NCBI GenBank assembly: GCA_030152585.1
Contig: JASLJC010000042.1
Span: 1-32,310, forward strand
Origin: Savagea sp.
GTDB taxonomy: Bacteria > Bacillota > Bacilli > Bacillales_A > Planococcaceae
Direction of reading: 5' to 3'
DNA length: 32,310 bases
Shown: positions 1 to 8,309 of the stretch, in pieces
Layout of the letters: every line of letters begins with the position of its first letter
Position numbering within the stretch: the first letter of the stretch is position 1
Notes under the pieces: model-generated
What the model saw: only the letters and a program-made list of their open reading frames with translations
What the model was told of the DNA's origin: nothing
Databases searched by the model: none
Translations under genes and position numbers: made by a program

Positions 1-44
1 GCTCTTTTATATTGTAATACGGATACAACTTTACAACAAGCATC

Positions 45-73
45 ATTTTACCAAATATAAGAGGAGAATGCAA
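45..73 (-). promoter_or_regulatory. Divergent promoter leaving the left edge
   Basis: Read on the minus strand, TTGCAT (73-68), a 17-base spacer and TAAAAT (50-45) form a good vegetative promoter. Transcription would start near base 38 and leave the window. In Bacillales the small gene rpsT (ribosomal protein S20) often lies divergent to the lepA side of this locus, so rpsT is the likely target. That is inferred, because no coding sequence of it is visible here. Confidence 0.5.
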
Positions 74-148
74 CAGTAGAGAAAGACGTTTTTTCGATAA
101 GTACTAAACTTCTCAAGAAAGTAGAAAAAAGATGAAAAGGAAAGAACA

Positions 149-177
149 TTGAACAAGGGGTTAATCCTTGTTATAAT
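149..177 (+). promoter_or_regulatory. lepA promoter (SigA type)
   Basis: TTGAAC at 149-154, a 17-base spacer and a consensus TATAAT at 172-177 form a strong vegetative promoter. The expected start is near 184, giving a leader of about 27 bases. The ribosome binding site AGGAGTG lies at 194-200, before the lepA ATG at 211. Confidence 0.75.
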
Positions 178-210
178 GGCATGTAGCAAAAATAGGAGTG
201 AAGCGAAACG

Positions 211-2037
211 ATGAATAATGAACAAAGGTTGGAACGTCAAAAAAATATTCGAAACTTTTCAATTATCGCCCATATCGATCACGGAAAATCAACATTGGCC
301 GATCGGATTTTAGAAAAAACAGGTGCGCTCACGTCTCGTGAAATGCAAGATCGAACATTAGACTCGATGGATTTAGAACAAGAGCGTGGAATTACGATTA
401 AATTAAACGCTGTCCAATTACAATATACAGCAAAAGATGGAGAAGAATATACGTTTCATTTAATTGATACTCCCGGACACGTCGACTTTACGTATGAAGT
501 ATCACGTAGTTTAGCAGCTTGTGAAGGTGCAATTTTAGTTGTTGATGCAGCACAAGGTGTAGAAGCACAAACGTTAGCAAACGTTTACTTAGCGCTTGAT
601 AATGATTTAGAAATATTACCAGTTGTTAACAAAATTGATTTACCTGCTGCTGATCCAGAACGCGCGAAAGCAGAAGTAGAAGAAGTCATCGGTCTTGATG
701 CATCGAATGCAGTACTTGCTTCTGCAAAAGCAGGAATCGGGATTGAAGATATTTTAGAGCAAATTGTAGAAGAAGTGCCAGCACCAGAAGGCGACCCAGC
801 CGCACCGTTAAAAGCACTTATTTTCGATTCGCATTATGACCCGTACAAAGGTGTTATCGTCTATTTACGTGTTGTAGATGGAACGATTAAACGTGGCGAT
901 ATGATTAAAATGATGGCAACTGAAAAAGAATTCGAAGTACTTGATCTCGGCGTATTTACACCAGGAGAGACGCCACGAGAAGAATTAACAGTAGGAGATG
1001 TTGGATATTTATCTGCATCGATTAAAAATGTTGCTGATACACGTGTAGGGGATACAATTACGTTAGCAAATAATCCAGTAGCAGAACCATTGCCAGGATA
1101 TCGCCGTATGAACCCGATGGTGTTTTGTGGTCTCTATCCTATTGATACATCAAAATATAACGATTTACGAGAAGCGTTAGAAAAGTTAGAGTTAAATGAC
1201 TCGGCGTTAGAATATGAACCAGAAACGTCACAAGCATTAGGCTTCGGTTATCGTTGTGGATTTTTAGGGTTACTTCATATGGAAATTATTCAAGAACGTA
1301 TCGAACGTGAATTTGGAATCGACCTCATTACGACGGCACCTAGCGTTATTTATAATGTCGTGACGACGGATGGAGAACAAGTTCGTGTCGACAACCCTTC
1401 ATTTATGCCAGAGCAAACGGTTATTGATTACGTAGAAGAACCATACGTGAAAGCTGCAATTATGGTTCCAGAAGAGTATATCGGTTCTGTAATGGAGCTT
1501 TGCCAAGATAAACGTGGAAACTTCATTACGATGGATTATTTAGATGCAGTACGTGTAAACGTCATTTATGAGTTACCGTTAGCTGAAATTGTTTACGATT
1601 TCTTTGATCAATTGAAATCACGCACAAAAGGATATGCATCACTCGACTATGAAATGATCGGATACAAAGAGTCGAAGCTTGTGAAGATGGATATTTTATT
1701 AAACGGTGAAAAAGTCGACGCGTTAAGTTTTATTGTGCATAAAGACTTTAGTTACGAACGAGGTAAAGCAATCGTTGAGAAATTACGTGAATTAATTCCA
1801 CGTCAGCAATTCGAAGTACCTGTACAAGCGGCAATCGGTCATAAAATTGTGGCACGTTCAACGATTAAGTCGATCGGTAAAAACGTTCTTGCGAAATGTT
1901 ATGGTGGAGATATTTCTCGTAAACGTAAACTTCTTGAAAAACAAAAAGAAGGTAAAAAACGTATGAAACAAGTCGGATCAGTCGAAATTCCGCAAGAGGC
2001 ATTCATGGCTGTTCTTCAAATGGACGATGACAATTAA
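211..2037 (+). CDS. lepA: Elongation factor 4 (LepA), ribosome-associated GTPase
   Basis: LepA (EF4) is a translational GTPase that binds the 70S ribosome. It has been linked to back-translocation, ribosome assembly and translation under ionic stress. The 608-residue protein has the usual full length. The P-loop AHIDHGKST is at residues 20-28, the switch region RGITIK near 59-64, DTPGH at 86-90 and NKID near 140. The EF-G-like domains follow, with the LepA-specific C-terminal domain (GGDISRKRKLLEKQKEGK) that replaces EF-G domain IV. The start is fixed by AGGAGTG ten bases upstream. The gene stands alone, with its own promoter and a terminator 25 bases after the stop. In Bacillus it follows sporulation genes, and none are seen here. 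Confidence 0.97.
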   Translation: MNNEQRLERQKNIRNFSIIAHIDHGKSTLADRILEKTGALTSREMQDRTLDSMDLEQERGITIKLNAVQLQYTAKDGEEYTFHLIDTPGHVDFTYEVSRSLAACEGAILVVDAAQGVEAQTLANVYLALDNDLEILPVVNKIDLPAADPERAKAEVEEVIGLDASNAVLASAKAGIGIEDILEQIVEEVPAPEGDPAAPLKALIFDSHYDPYKGVIVYLRVVDGTIKRGDMIKMMATEKEFEVLDLGVFTPGETPREELTVGDVGYLSASIKNVADTRVGDTITLANNPVAEPLPGYRRMNPMVFCGLYPIDTSKYNDLREALEKLELNDSALEYEPETSQALGFGYRCGFLGLLHMEIIQERIEREFGIDLITTAPSVIYNVVTTDGEQVRVDNPSFMPEQTVIDYVEEPYVKAAIMVPEEYIGSVMELCQDKRGNFITMDYLDAVRVNVIYELPLAEIVYDFFDQLKSRTKGYASLDYEMIGYKESKLVKMDILLNGEKVDALSFIVHKDFSYERGKAIVEKLRELIPRQQFEVPVQAAIGHKIVARSTIKSIGKNVLAKCYGGDISRKRKLLEKQKEGKKRMKQVGSVEIPQEAFMAVLQMDDDN

Positions 2038-2061
2038 TCAAAAGTACCGAGCGATAATTAG

Positions 2062-2093
2062 AACCTCCCTACATAAGTGTAGGTGAGGTTTTT
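2062..2093 (+). terminator. Intrinsic terminator of lepA
   Basis: A 12-base arm AACCTCCCTACA (2062-2073) pairs across a short loop with TGTAGG-T-GAGGTT, with one bulged base. A T-run follows at 2089-2093. It starts 25 bases after the lepA stop. Confidence 0.85.
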
Positions 2094-2159
2094 CTTCACG
2101 ACCAAGCGCGATTGATTGAAAAAGAGTAATGAGGATAGGAAATGTTAAACGGTTGTAAG

Positions 2160-2190
2160 TAGATTTTCGTATAGAAAATCTATCTATAAT
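2160..2190 (+). promoter_or_regulatory. Perfect 9-bp palindrome abutting a -10 hexamer upstream of hemW
   Basis: TAGATTTTC (2160-2168), GTATA, GAAAATCTA (2174-2182) is a perfect inverted repeat. A consensus TATAAT follows at 2185-2190. The repeat occupies the place of the -35 box, and no good -35 is visible at 16-18 bases. It could be an operator or activator site, or a hairpin in a longer transcript. It does not match the Fur, PerR, Zur or CIRCE consensus sequences I know. Confidence 0.4.
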
Positions 2191-2252
2191 TAACCGATGA
2201 AAAGTGTAACGATTTGAGTTTTAGTCGTATTCTTTGTACGATAGAAAAGAAG

Positions 2253-2278
2253 AAAAAGAGGGCGAAGGCCCTCTTTTT
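2253..2278 (+). terminator. Strong hairpin terminator 22 bases before hemW
   Basis: AAAAAGAGGGC (2253-2263), loop GAAG, GCCCTCTTTTT (2268-2278) is a perfect 11-bp stem with A-run and T-run flanks, so it could act in both directions. The hemW ribosome binding site begins only nine bases later. A transcript from the -10 at 2185-2190 would end here after about 80 bases, so this may be an attenuator or the 3' end of a small RNA. Confidence 0.8.
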
Positions 2279-2300
2279 GTGATGAGAAGGAGGCGTCGCT

Positions 2301-3443
2301 ATGCGCGCAATGTACATCCATATACCATTTTGTCATCAAATTTGTAATTATTGTGATTTCAATAAAGTATATTTTAAAAATCAACCGGTTGACCAATATT
2401 TAGAAGCATTAGACCAAGAAATCCGACAATATGCTCAACAGTATTCAATGAAAACGTTAGAAACAGTTTTTATCGGAGGAGGAACGCCAACATCGCTAAG
2501 TGCTCAGCAGTTAGAAAGATTGTTACAATCGATTCGTCGCGAAATTCAAGTCGACGAGTTAACCGAATATACAATTGAAGCGAACCCCGATGAACTAACG
2601 AAAGAAAAATTAGAAGTATTGTACGAAGGAGGGGTACGTCGATTAAGCATTGGGGTACAGTCTTTCAATGATGATCATTTACGTCGTCTCGGTCGAACTC
2701 ATAGCGCAGCGGATGTAAAAAGTGTGATCGAAGAGGCGAGAGCAATCGGATTTGATAATATTAGCATTGATTTAATCTACGGATTACCTGAACAAACGAT
2801 GGAAGATTGGAAAGAAACGTTACGTCAGGCATTTGAATTAAATTTACCACATTATTCAACGTATTCTTTAATTATTGAACCGAAGACAGTGTTTTACAAT
2901 TTAAAAAACAATAATCAATTGAAACTTCCTGATGCCTCGATTGAAGGTGAGATGTTTACAGTCGTCATCGAAGAAATGAAAAAAAGAAATTATGAACAGT
3001 ATGAAGTAAGTAATTTTGCAAAAGATCGTTACTATTCCGTTCACAATTGCATTTATTGGGAAAACGATCAATACTTTGGGCTCGGAGCAGGTGCTCACGG
3101 TTATGTCGATGGTATACGTTATGCAAATATAGGTCCCGTACAACATTATATAGATGCTGTAAAAAAAGGGAGTGCTATACGGACACGTCACGTTGTAACG
3201 CTTGAAGAAGCGATGGAAGAAGAGATGTTTTTGAGATTGAGAATGCGTATCGGAGTCTCTGAGAAACGTTTTGAAGAAAAGTTTGGACATTCATTAGATT
3301 CTATTTATGGAAGCGAGTTAACGATGCTCGAATCAAAAGGTTGGATGCATTATAATGAAGGAAACTGGATGTTAACAGAAGAAGGGTTATATAGAGGGAA
3401 TGATGTGTTTGAAACATTTTTAATGTCCGAGCCTAACCGTTGA
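2301..3443 (+). CDS. hemW: Radical SAM heme chaperone HemW
   Basis: HemW is a radical SAM protein of the HemN family that binds heme and is thought to deliver it to respiratory proteins. It is not the oxygen-independent coproporphyrinogen oxidase. The 380-residue protein has the cluster motif C11-x3-C15-x2-C18 followed by Asp-Phe. It lacks the fourth cysteine (CxxxCxxCxC) of true HemN. GGGTPT lies near residue 80, a SIGVQSF-type motif follows, and the C-terminal HemN domain is present. AAGGAGG at 2287-2293 fixes the start. The gene sits between a terminator just upstream and the hrcA promoter, whose -35 box overlaps its stop codon. Old annotations often call this gene hemN. Confidence 0.93.
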   Translation: MRAMYIHIPFCHQICNYCDFNKVYFKNQPVDQYLEALDQEIRQYAQQYSMKTLETVFIGGGTPTSLSAQQLERLLQSIRREIQVDELTEYTIEANPDELTKEKLEVLYEGGVRRLSIGVQSFNDDHLRRLGRTHSAADVKSVIEEARAIGFDNISIDLIYGLPEQTMEDWKETLRQAFELNLPHYSTYSLIIEPKTVFYNLKNNNQLKLPDASIEGEMFTVVIEEMKKRNYEQYEVSNFAKDRYYSVHNCIYWENDQYFGLGAGAHGYVDGIRYANIGPVQHYIDAVKKGSAIRTRHVVTLEEAMEEEMFLRLRMRIGVSEKRFEEKFGHSLDSIYGSELTMLESKGWMHYNEGNWMLTEEGLYRGNDVFETFLMSEPNR

Positions 3444-3468
3444 CAAGCGGTCTAATATTTGATAAATT
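3440..3468 (+). promoter_or_regulatory. Promoter of the hrcA heat-shock operon
   Basis: A consensus TTGACA at 3440-3445 overlaps the hemW stop codon. It is followed by a 17-base spacer and TAAATT at 3463-3468. The expected start near 3475 places the CIRCE operator at the very 5' end of the transcript, the usual arrangement for HrcA repression in Bacilli. Confidence 0.85.
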
Positions 3469-3478
3469 TAATATAGTA

Positions 3479-3505
3479 TTAGCACTCGAAGTTGTTGAGT
3501 GCTAA
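3479..3505 (+). promoter_or_regulatory. CIRCE operator (HrcA binding site)
   Basis: TTAGCACTC, nine bases, GAGTGCTAA matches the CIRCE consensus exactly in both arms. HrcA with GroEL as co-factor binds this DNA and represses hrcA-grpE-dnaK-dnaJ, so HrcA represses itself. The 3' arm ends one base before the AGGAG of hrcA. In the transcript the hairpin could therefore also affect translation or mRNA stability. Confidence 0.97.
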
Positions 3506-3519
3506 CAGGAGTGATGATG

Positions 3520-4578
3520 ATGTTGACAAGTAGACAGTTGCTAATTTTACAGCTTACCGTTAACGATTTCATCGAGTCCGCTCATCCTGTCGGCTCTAGA
3601 CAATTATCGAAAAAGCCGGAAGCACCGTTTAGTCCGGCGACGATTCGTAATGAGATGGCGGATTTAGAAGACATGGGGTTATTAGAAAAGACGCATACGT
3701 CATCTGGACGTATACCGTCGGAACGAGGCTACCGTTTTTATGTAGATCATTTGTTACAGCCTGAACAGTTAGGTGAGAAAGAAAAGCATTTCGTTCGTTC
3801 ATTGTTTGACGAACAAGTTGTAGAATCTGAGTTGCTTATTCAAAAAACAGCGAATGTACTTTCAGAATTAACGAACTACACCGCGATTTTACTCGGTCCT
3901 GATATTTCGAGTCACAAAGTACGACAGTTTTCAATTGTACCATTAAATGAACGAGTCGCTGTGGCAATTATCGTTACGGATACAGGGCGAGTAGAAAATC
4001 GACTTTTTGAAGTACCTGAACATATGCATACGTCAGATATCGAAAAGCTCGTCAATATATTAAATGAACAACTCGTCGGAACTCCACTTCATCAAGTACA
4101 ACGTAAATTAGACGCTGAAGTTGAATCGATTATGGAGGCTCACATTGAACAATCTGCGCACGTTTTACGAACGTTGCGTCGAGCTATGAGAGTTGAGCAC
4201 GATGAACAATTATTTTTCGGTGGAAAGTTCAATATGATGAAACAACCTGAATTTCATGACGTCGATCAAGTAGAGTTATTATTAAATTTAATGGACAATG
4301 ACGCTTCTGCTTCACTCTTTTTTGAACAAAATGAAGCGGATGATATTCGAATTCGGATTGGATCAGAAAATGAACACGATGCGATGTTAAACTGTAGCAT
4401 TATAACAGCAAACTATTCGCTAGGAGAGGACAAAACCGGTTCATTAGCGATTATTGGACCGACCCGTATGGATTATAATCGAACGATTTCAGTATTAGAT
4501 GTAATGCGTCGCCATTTATCAAAAGAGCTTTCACAATTGATTCATGGTAGCGACGTAACGAGGAGGAACGAAACGTGA
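3520..4578 (+). CDS. hrcA: Heat-inducible transcription repressor HrcA
   Basis: HrcA represses class I heat-shock genes by binding CIRCE, and GroEL keeps it active. The protein has an N-terminal winged helix (VGSRQLSKK and SPATIRNEMADLEDMGLL near residues 24-56) and a GAF-like dimerisation region. Three ATG codons run together at 3514, 3517 and 3520. I chose 3520 because AGGAG at 3507-3511 gives an eight-base spacing and relatives begin MLTxRQ. This gives 352 residues. An upstream in-frame GTG at 3499 lies inside CIRCE and has no ribosome binding site. The stop overlaps the grpE start by four bases. The operator directly in front of the gene makes it autoregulated. Confidence 0.96.
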   Translation: MLTSRQLLILQLTVNDFIESAHPVGSRQLSKKPEAPFSPATIRNEMADLEDMGLLEKTHTSSGRIPSERGYRFYVDHLLQPEQLGEKEKHFVRSLFDEQVVESELLIQKTANVLSELTNYTAILLGPDISSHKVRQFSIVPLNERVAVAIIVTDTGRVENRLFEVPEHMHTSDIEKLVNILNEQLVGTPLHQVQRKLDAEVESIMEAHIEQSAHVLRTLRRAMRVEHDEQLFFGGKFNMMKQPEFHDVDQVELLLNLMDNDASASLFFEQNEADDIRIRIGSENEHDAMLNCSIITANYSLGEDKTGSLAIIGPTRMDYNRTISVLDVMRRHLSKELSQLIHGSDVTRRNET

Positions 4579-5168
4579 CAGAGAAAAAAGAACAACATGT
4601 CGAAGAACATGTCGAAGAAGTAGAATCAAAAGAAGATACGACTGATCAAGTAGAAAACGAAGTCGTAGAAGAAGAGGTAGATGCGGAGGCAAAATCAGAA
4701 GTGGAAGAGCCTACGCTAGAACAACAAGTAGAAGCACTTCAAGCGCAACTTGCTGAAAAAGAAAACGATTATCTTCGCTTATTAGCTGATACGAACAATT
4801 ACAAGCGTCGTATGGCTGAAAATGCTGAAAAAGCGAAAAAATTTCGTGCGCAATCGTTGATTGAGAATTTACTACCTGCTCTTGATAACTTCGAACGTGC
4901 GTTAGCAACAGACGTAACATCTGAAGAAGCGATTGCTTTAAAAGAAGGCGTCGAAATGGTGCAACGCGATATTTTATCTGCACTTGAAAAAGAAGGTCTT
5001 CAAGCGATTGAAGCAGAGGGAAAAACGTTTGATCCGAATTATCACCAAGCAGTAATGACAGGACAAGTAGAAGAAGAACCGTCTGGAATTGTATTAGAAG
5101 AATTCCAAAAAGGTTATCAATTACACGATCGTGTCATTCGCGCATCAATGGTAAAAGTAAACGATTAA
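4575..5168 (+). CDS. grpE: Nucleotide exchange factor GrpE
   Basis: GrpE releases ADP from DnaK in the cytoplasmic DnaK-DnaJ-GrpE folding cycle. The 197-residue protein starts with a very acidic, probably disordered tail of about 50 residues. A long coiled-coil helix follows (LAEKENDYLRLLADTNNYKRR), then the four-helix region and the C-terminal beta domain near 135-195 (ALEKEGLQ, FDPNYHQAVM, GYQLHDRVIRASMVKV). The start is GTG at 4575, set by AGGAGG at 4561-4566. It overlaps the hrcA stop as GTGA, implying translational coupling. The acidic tail holds a short in-frame tandem repeat. Confidence 0.96.
   Translation: MTEKKEQHVEEHVEEVESKEDTTDQVENEVVEEEVDAEAKSEVEEPTLEQQVEALQAQLAEKENDYLRLLADTNNYKRRMAENAEKAKKFRAQSLIENLLPALDNFERALATDVTSEEAIALKEGVEMVQRDILSALEKEGLQAIEAEGKTFDPNYHQAVMTGQVEEEPSGIVLEEFQKGYQLHDRVIRASMVKVND
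4595..4618 (+). repeat. 12-bp tandem duplication in the grpE acidic tail
   Basis: ACATGTCGAAGA occurs twice in direct tandem (4595-4606 and 4607-4618). It duplicates the residues His-Val-Glu-Glu in frame within the disordered N-terminus of GrpE. It is probably a harmless slippage product. Confidence 0.8.
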
Positions 5169-5216
5169 AACGATTTATTGTATTATGTTTAAAAATAATG
5201 AGGAGGAATTTATATT

Positions 5217-7076
5217 ATGTCTAAAATTATTGGAATCGATTTAGGAACAACAAACTCAGTAGTGTCAGTATTCGAAGGTGGGGAGCCTGTCGTCATCCCA
5301 AACCCAGAAGGAAACCGTACATCACCATCTGTCGTAGCATTTAAAGACGGAGAAAAACAAGTAGGGGAAGTAGCGAAACGTCAATCGATTACGAACCCAA
5401 ATACGATTATGTCTGTAAAACGTCATATGGGATCAGACTATAAAGTAGAAGCAGAAGGAAAAGAATATACACCACAAGAAGTATCAGCAATGATTCTTCA
5501 ATATATGAAAGGATACGCAGAAGAGTATCTCGGTGAAAAAGTAACAAAAGCGGTTATTACAGTACCTGCTTACTTCAACGATTCACAACGTCAAGCGACA
5601 AAAGATGCTGGAACGATTGCAGGTCTTGAAGTAGAACGTATTATTAACGAACCTACAGCAGCCGCACTTGCATATGGGCTCGATAAAACAGACGAAGACC
5701 AAACGATTCTCGTTTATGACTTAGGAGGAGGTACGTTTGACGTATCGATTCTTGATTTAGGAGACGGTGTCTTCCAAGTAGAAGCAACAGCAGGAGATAA
5801 CAAGCTCGGTGGAGACGATTTTGACGATGCAATTATCGAATACCTCGTTTCAGAGTTTAAGAAAGAAAATGCTATTGATTTATCACAAGATAAAATGGCG
5901 ATGCAACGTTTAAAAGATGCTGCAGAAAAAGCGAAAAAAGATCTCTCAGGTGTTACGAATACACAAATTTCACTTCCGTTCATTACAGCAGGTGAAGCAG
6001 GACCAATTCACTTAGAAATGTCGCTTTCACGTGCGAAATTTGATGAGTTAACAGCAGATTTAGTAGAACGTTCAATGAAGCCTGTTCGCCAAGCATTACA
6101 AGATGCAGATCTTTCAGCGTCAGATATCGATCGTGTTATTTTAGTCGGAGGATCAACACGTATTCCAGCAGTACAAGAAGCGATTAAAAAAGAAACAGGG
6201 CAAGAGCCTTTCAAAGGTGTTAACCCTGATGAAGTTGTTGCAATGGGAGCAGCTGTTCAAGGTTCGATTCTTTCAGGTGAAACAGATGACGTCGTGTTAC
6301 TTGACGTAACTCCACTTTCACTCGGTATCGAAACGATGGGAGGCGTATTTACAAAGTTAATTGAACGTAATACGACAATTCCGACATCGAAATCAGAAAC
6401 ATTCTCAACAGCAGCAGACAATCAACCAGCAGTAGATATTCATGTGTTACAAGGTGAACGTCCGATGGCAGCAGATAACAAAACACTCGGTCGTTTCCAA
6501 TTAACAGATATTCCACCAGCACCACGTGGTGTACCACAAATTGAAGTAACGTTCGATATCGACAAAGACGGTATTGTTACAGTAAGTGCTAAAGATCTCG
6601 GAACAGGAAAGGCACAAGACATTACGATTGAATCTAGTTCAGGTCTTTCAGATGAAGAGATTGAAAAAATGATGAAAGAAGCAGAAGAAAACGCAGAAGC
6701 AGACGCAAAACGTAAAGAAGAAGCAGATCTTCGCAACGAAGCAGACCAACTCGTTTTCCAAGCTGAAAAAATGGTTGACGACGAAGAAATGAAAGACGTC
6801 TTAACAGAAGATGATAAAACTGCGATTACAGAAGGTAAAGAAGCACTTCAAAAAGCGATTGAAGAAGGCGAAATTGAAAGCATCAAATCAAATAAAGAAA
6901 CACTCGAACAAAAAATTCAAGAAATTACGATGAAAATGTACGAGCAAGCACAGGCGGCGCAACAAGCAGCTCAAGGTGCAGAAGGTAATCCAGAAGCAAA
7001 TTCAACGACGGATGCAAAAGATGATGACGTCGTAGATGCGGATTTCACAGAAGTAAAAGACGACGATAAAAAATAA
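5217..7076 (+). CDS. dnaK: Molecular chaperone DnaK (Hsp70)
   Basis: DnaK is the cytoplasmic Hsp70 that binds exposed hydrophobic segments in an ATP-driven cycle with DnaJ and GrpE. The 619-residue protein shows the Hsp70 signatures IGIDLGTTNS (residues 5-14), VYDLGGGTFDVSILDLG and VILVGGSTRIPAVQ. The interdomain linker reads DVVLLDVTPLSLGIETMGG. The substrate-binding domain follows, then a helical lid and an acidic tail. It lacks the roughly 24-residue insertion of Gram-negative DnaK, as expected for a Firmicute. AGGAGG at 5201-5206 sets the start. A partial terminator separates it from dnaJ. Confidence 0.98.
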   Translation: MSKIIGIDLGTTNSVVSVFEGGEPVVIPNPEGNRTSPSVVAFKDGEKQVGEVAKRQSITNPNTIMSVKRHMGSDYKVEAEGKEYTPQEVSAMILQYMKGYAEEYLGEKVTKAVITVPAYFNDSQRQATKDAGTIAGLEVERIINEPTAAALAYGLDKTDEDQTILVYDLGGGTFDVSILDLGDGVFQVEATAGDNKLGGDDFDDAIIEYLVSEFKKENAIDLSQDKMAMQRLKDAAEKAKKDLSGVTNTQISLPFITAGEAGPIHLEMSLSRAKFDELTADLVERSMKPVRQALQDADLSASDIDRVILVGGSTRIPAVQEAIKKETGQEPFKGVNPDEVVAMGAAVQGSILSGETDDVVLLDVTPLSLGIETMGGVFTKLIERNTTIPTSKSETFSTAADNQPAVDIHVLQGERPMAADNKTLGRFQLTDIPPAPRGVPQIEVTFDIDKDGIVTVSAKDLGTGKAQDITIESSSGLSDEEIEKMMKEAEENAEADAKRKEEADLRNEADQLVFQAEKMVDDEEMKDVLTEDDKTAITEGKEALQKAIEEGEIESIKSNKETLEQKIQEITMKMYEQAQAAQQAAQGAEGNPEANSTTDAKDDDVVDADFTEVKDDDKK

Positions 7077-7094
7077 GTAGTCGACGTATGGCGG

Positions 7095-7130
7095 AAAAGT
7101 CAAAGTCCGAAGTTCCGGCTTTGGCTTTTT
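7095..7130 (+). terminator. Hairpin terminator between dnaK and dnaJ
   Basis: AAAGTCAAAG at 7096-7105 pairs with CTTTGGCTTT at 7119-7128, using G-U wobble at one step. Further pairing lies inside and a T-rich tail runs through 7130 and beyond. There is no promoter between it and dnaJ. It probably terminates only part of the transcripts, so that DnaJ and the genes beyond are made in lower amounts than DnaK. Confidence 0.7.
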
Positions 7131-7162
7131 CTTTTGAATGAAAAAAATGAGGAGTGTGAACG

Positions 7163-8293
7163 ATGGCTAAACGAGATTATTATGAAGTGTTAGGTGTATC
7201 AAAAGAAGCGGATAAAAAAGAAATTCGCCGTGCTTATCGAAAGTTATCTAAAAAATATCATCCGGATTTAAATAAAGAAGCAGGGTCAGAAGAGAAATTT
7301 AAAGAGATCACGGAAGCGTACGAAGTATTATCAGATGAACAAAAACGGGCGCAATATGATCAATATGGTCATGACGGTCCTTCGTTTGGCGGAGGCGGTT
7401 TTGGCGGAAGTGGCTTCGGCGGAGGCGGCTTCGGTGGCTTTGAAGATATATTTGATACGTTCTTTGGAGGTGGAGGAGGTCGACATCGCGATCCGAATAG
7501 GCCACGTCAAGGAGAATCACTTCAGTATTCCATGACGATCGATTTCATGACGGCTGTATTCGGTGGTGAAAAAGAAATTGAAGTGACAAGAGAAGAACAA
7601 TGTCAAACATGTCAAGGTGATGGAGCGAAACCTGGAACGACGAAAGAAACATGTTCGACTTGTCAAGGAACTGGTCAAATGACAGAAATGGTGAATACAG
7701 CATTTGGTCAAATGATGAATCGTAGCACATGTACGACATGTGGCGGAACAGGAGAAATCATTCCAGAAAAATGTAATACATGTCACGGTACAGGACGTCA
7801 AAAGAAAACGAGCAAAGTGAAAGTTACAATTCCAGCAGGTATTGATGATGGTCAGCGGCTCCGTTTAGCAGGTCAAGGAGAAGATGGATTAAATGGTGGA
7901 CCAGCAGGTGATTTATATATTGTCTTCTACGTAGAACCACATGAGTATTTCCAACGTCATGGCGACGATATTCATTTAGAAGTTCCTGTATCATTTTCAC
8001 AAGTAGCACTCGGAGCGGAAATTGAAGTACCGACAGTCGATGGAAAAGTAGAACTAAAAATTCCAGCAGGTAGCCAAACTGGACGGAAGTTCCGTTTACG
8101 TGACCGTGGAGTAAAAAATGTGCACGGACGTGGACGAGGTCATCAATATGTAACGATTCGCGTCGTGACACCAAGTACGTTAACAGAACGTCAAAAGGAA
8201 TTGTTGCGTGAGTTTGCAGAAATTCAAGGCGATGATTTAGACGAAGGTTCGAATTCGTTTTTTGATTGGATGAAACGGACATTCAAACGTTAA
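7163..8293 (+). CDS. dnaJ: Chaperone protein DnaJ (Hsp40)
   Basis: DnaJ delivers substrates to DnaK and stimulates its ATPase. The 376-residue protein has the type I layout. The J domain carries HPD at residues 33-35 and a Gly/Phe-rich linker spans about 70-105. Four CxxCxGxG zinc repeats lie at about 147-211 (CQTCQGDG, CSTCQGTG, CTTCGGTG, CNTCHGTG), and two beta-sandwich substrate domains follow. GAGGAG upstream supports the start. The DNA of the linker (about 7385-7445) is repetitive because of Gly codons. The gene lies 86 bases after dnaK, behind a hairpin terminator, and leads into prmA after 16 bases. Confidence 0.97.
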   Translation: MAKRDYYEVLGVSKEADKKEIRRAYRKLSKKYHPDLNKEAGSEEKFKEITEAYEVLSDEQKRAQYDQYGHDGPSFGGGGFGGSGFGGGGFGGFEDIFDTFFGGGGGRHRDPNRPRQGESLQYSMTIDFMTAVFGGEKEIEVTREEQCQTCQGDGAKPGTTKETCSTCQGTGQMTEMVNTAFGQMMNRSTCTTCGGTGEIIPEKCNTCHGTGRQKKTSKVKVTIPAGIDDGQRLRLAGQGEDGLNGGPAGDLYIVFYVEPHEYFQRHGDDIHLEVPVSFSQVALGAEIEVPTVDGKVELKIPAGSQTGRKFRLRDRGVKNVHGRGRGHQYVTIRVVTPSTLTERQKELLREFAEIQGDDLDEGSNSFFDWMKRTFKR

Positions 8294-8309
8294 AAAGGAG
8301 GCTTCACAT

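Noticed and set aside
2301..3443. Coproporphyrinogen III oxidase HemN
   Set aside because: The fourth cysteine of the HemN motif is replaced by Phe and the sequence matches HemW.
3499..3519. Upstream GTG and ATG starts for hrcA
   Set aside because: The GTG lies inside the CIRCE 3' arm without a ribosome binding site, and the ATGs at 3514 and 3517 are too close to AGGAG.
7385..7445. Repetitive GGCGGAGGCGG DNA as a possible repeat element
   Set aside because: It is the codon pattern of the Gly/Phe-rich linker of DnaJ.
7308..8282. Several minus-strand open frames across dnaJ
   Set aside because: They are mirror images of the low-stop codon pattern of dnaJ, and their His/Leu/Arg-rich composition is typical of antisense shadows.
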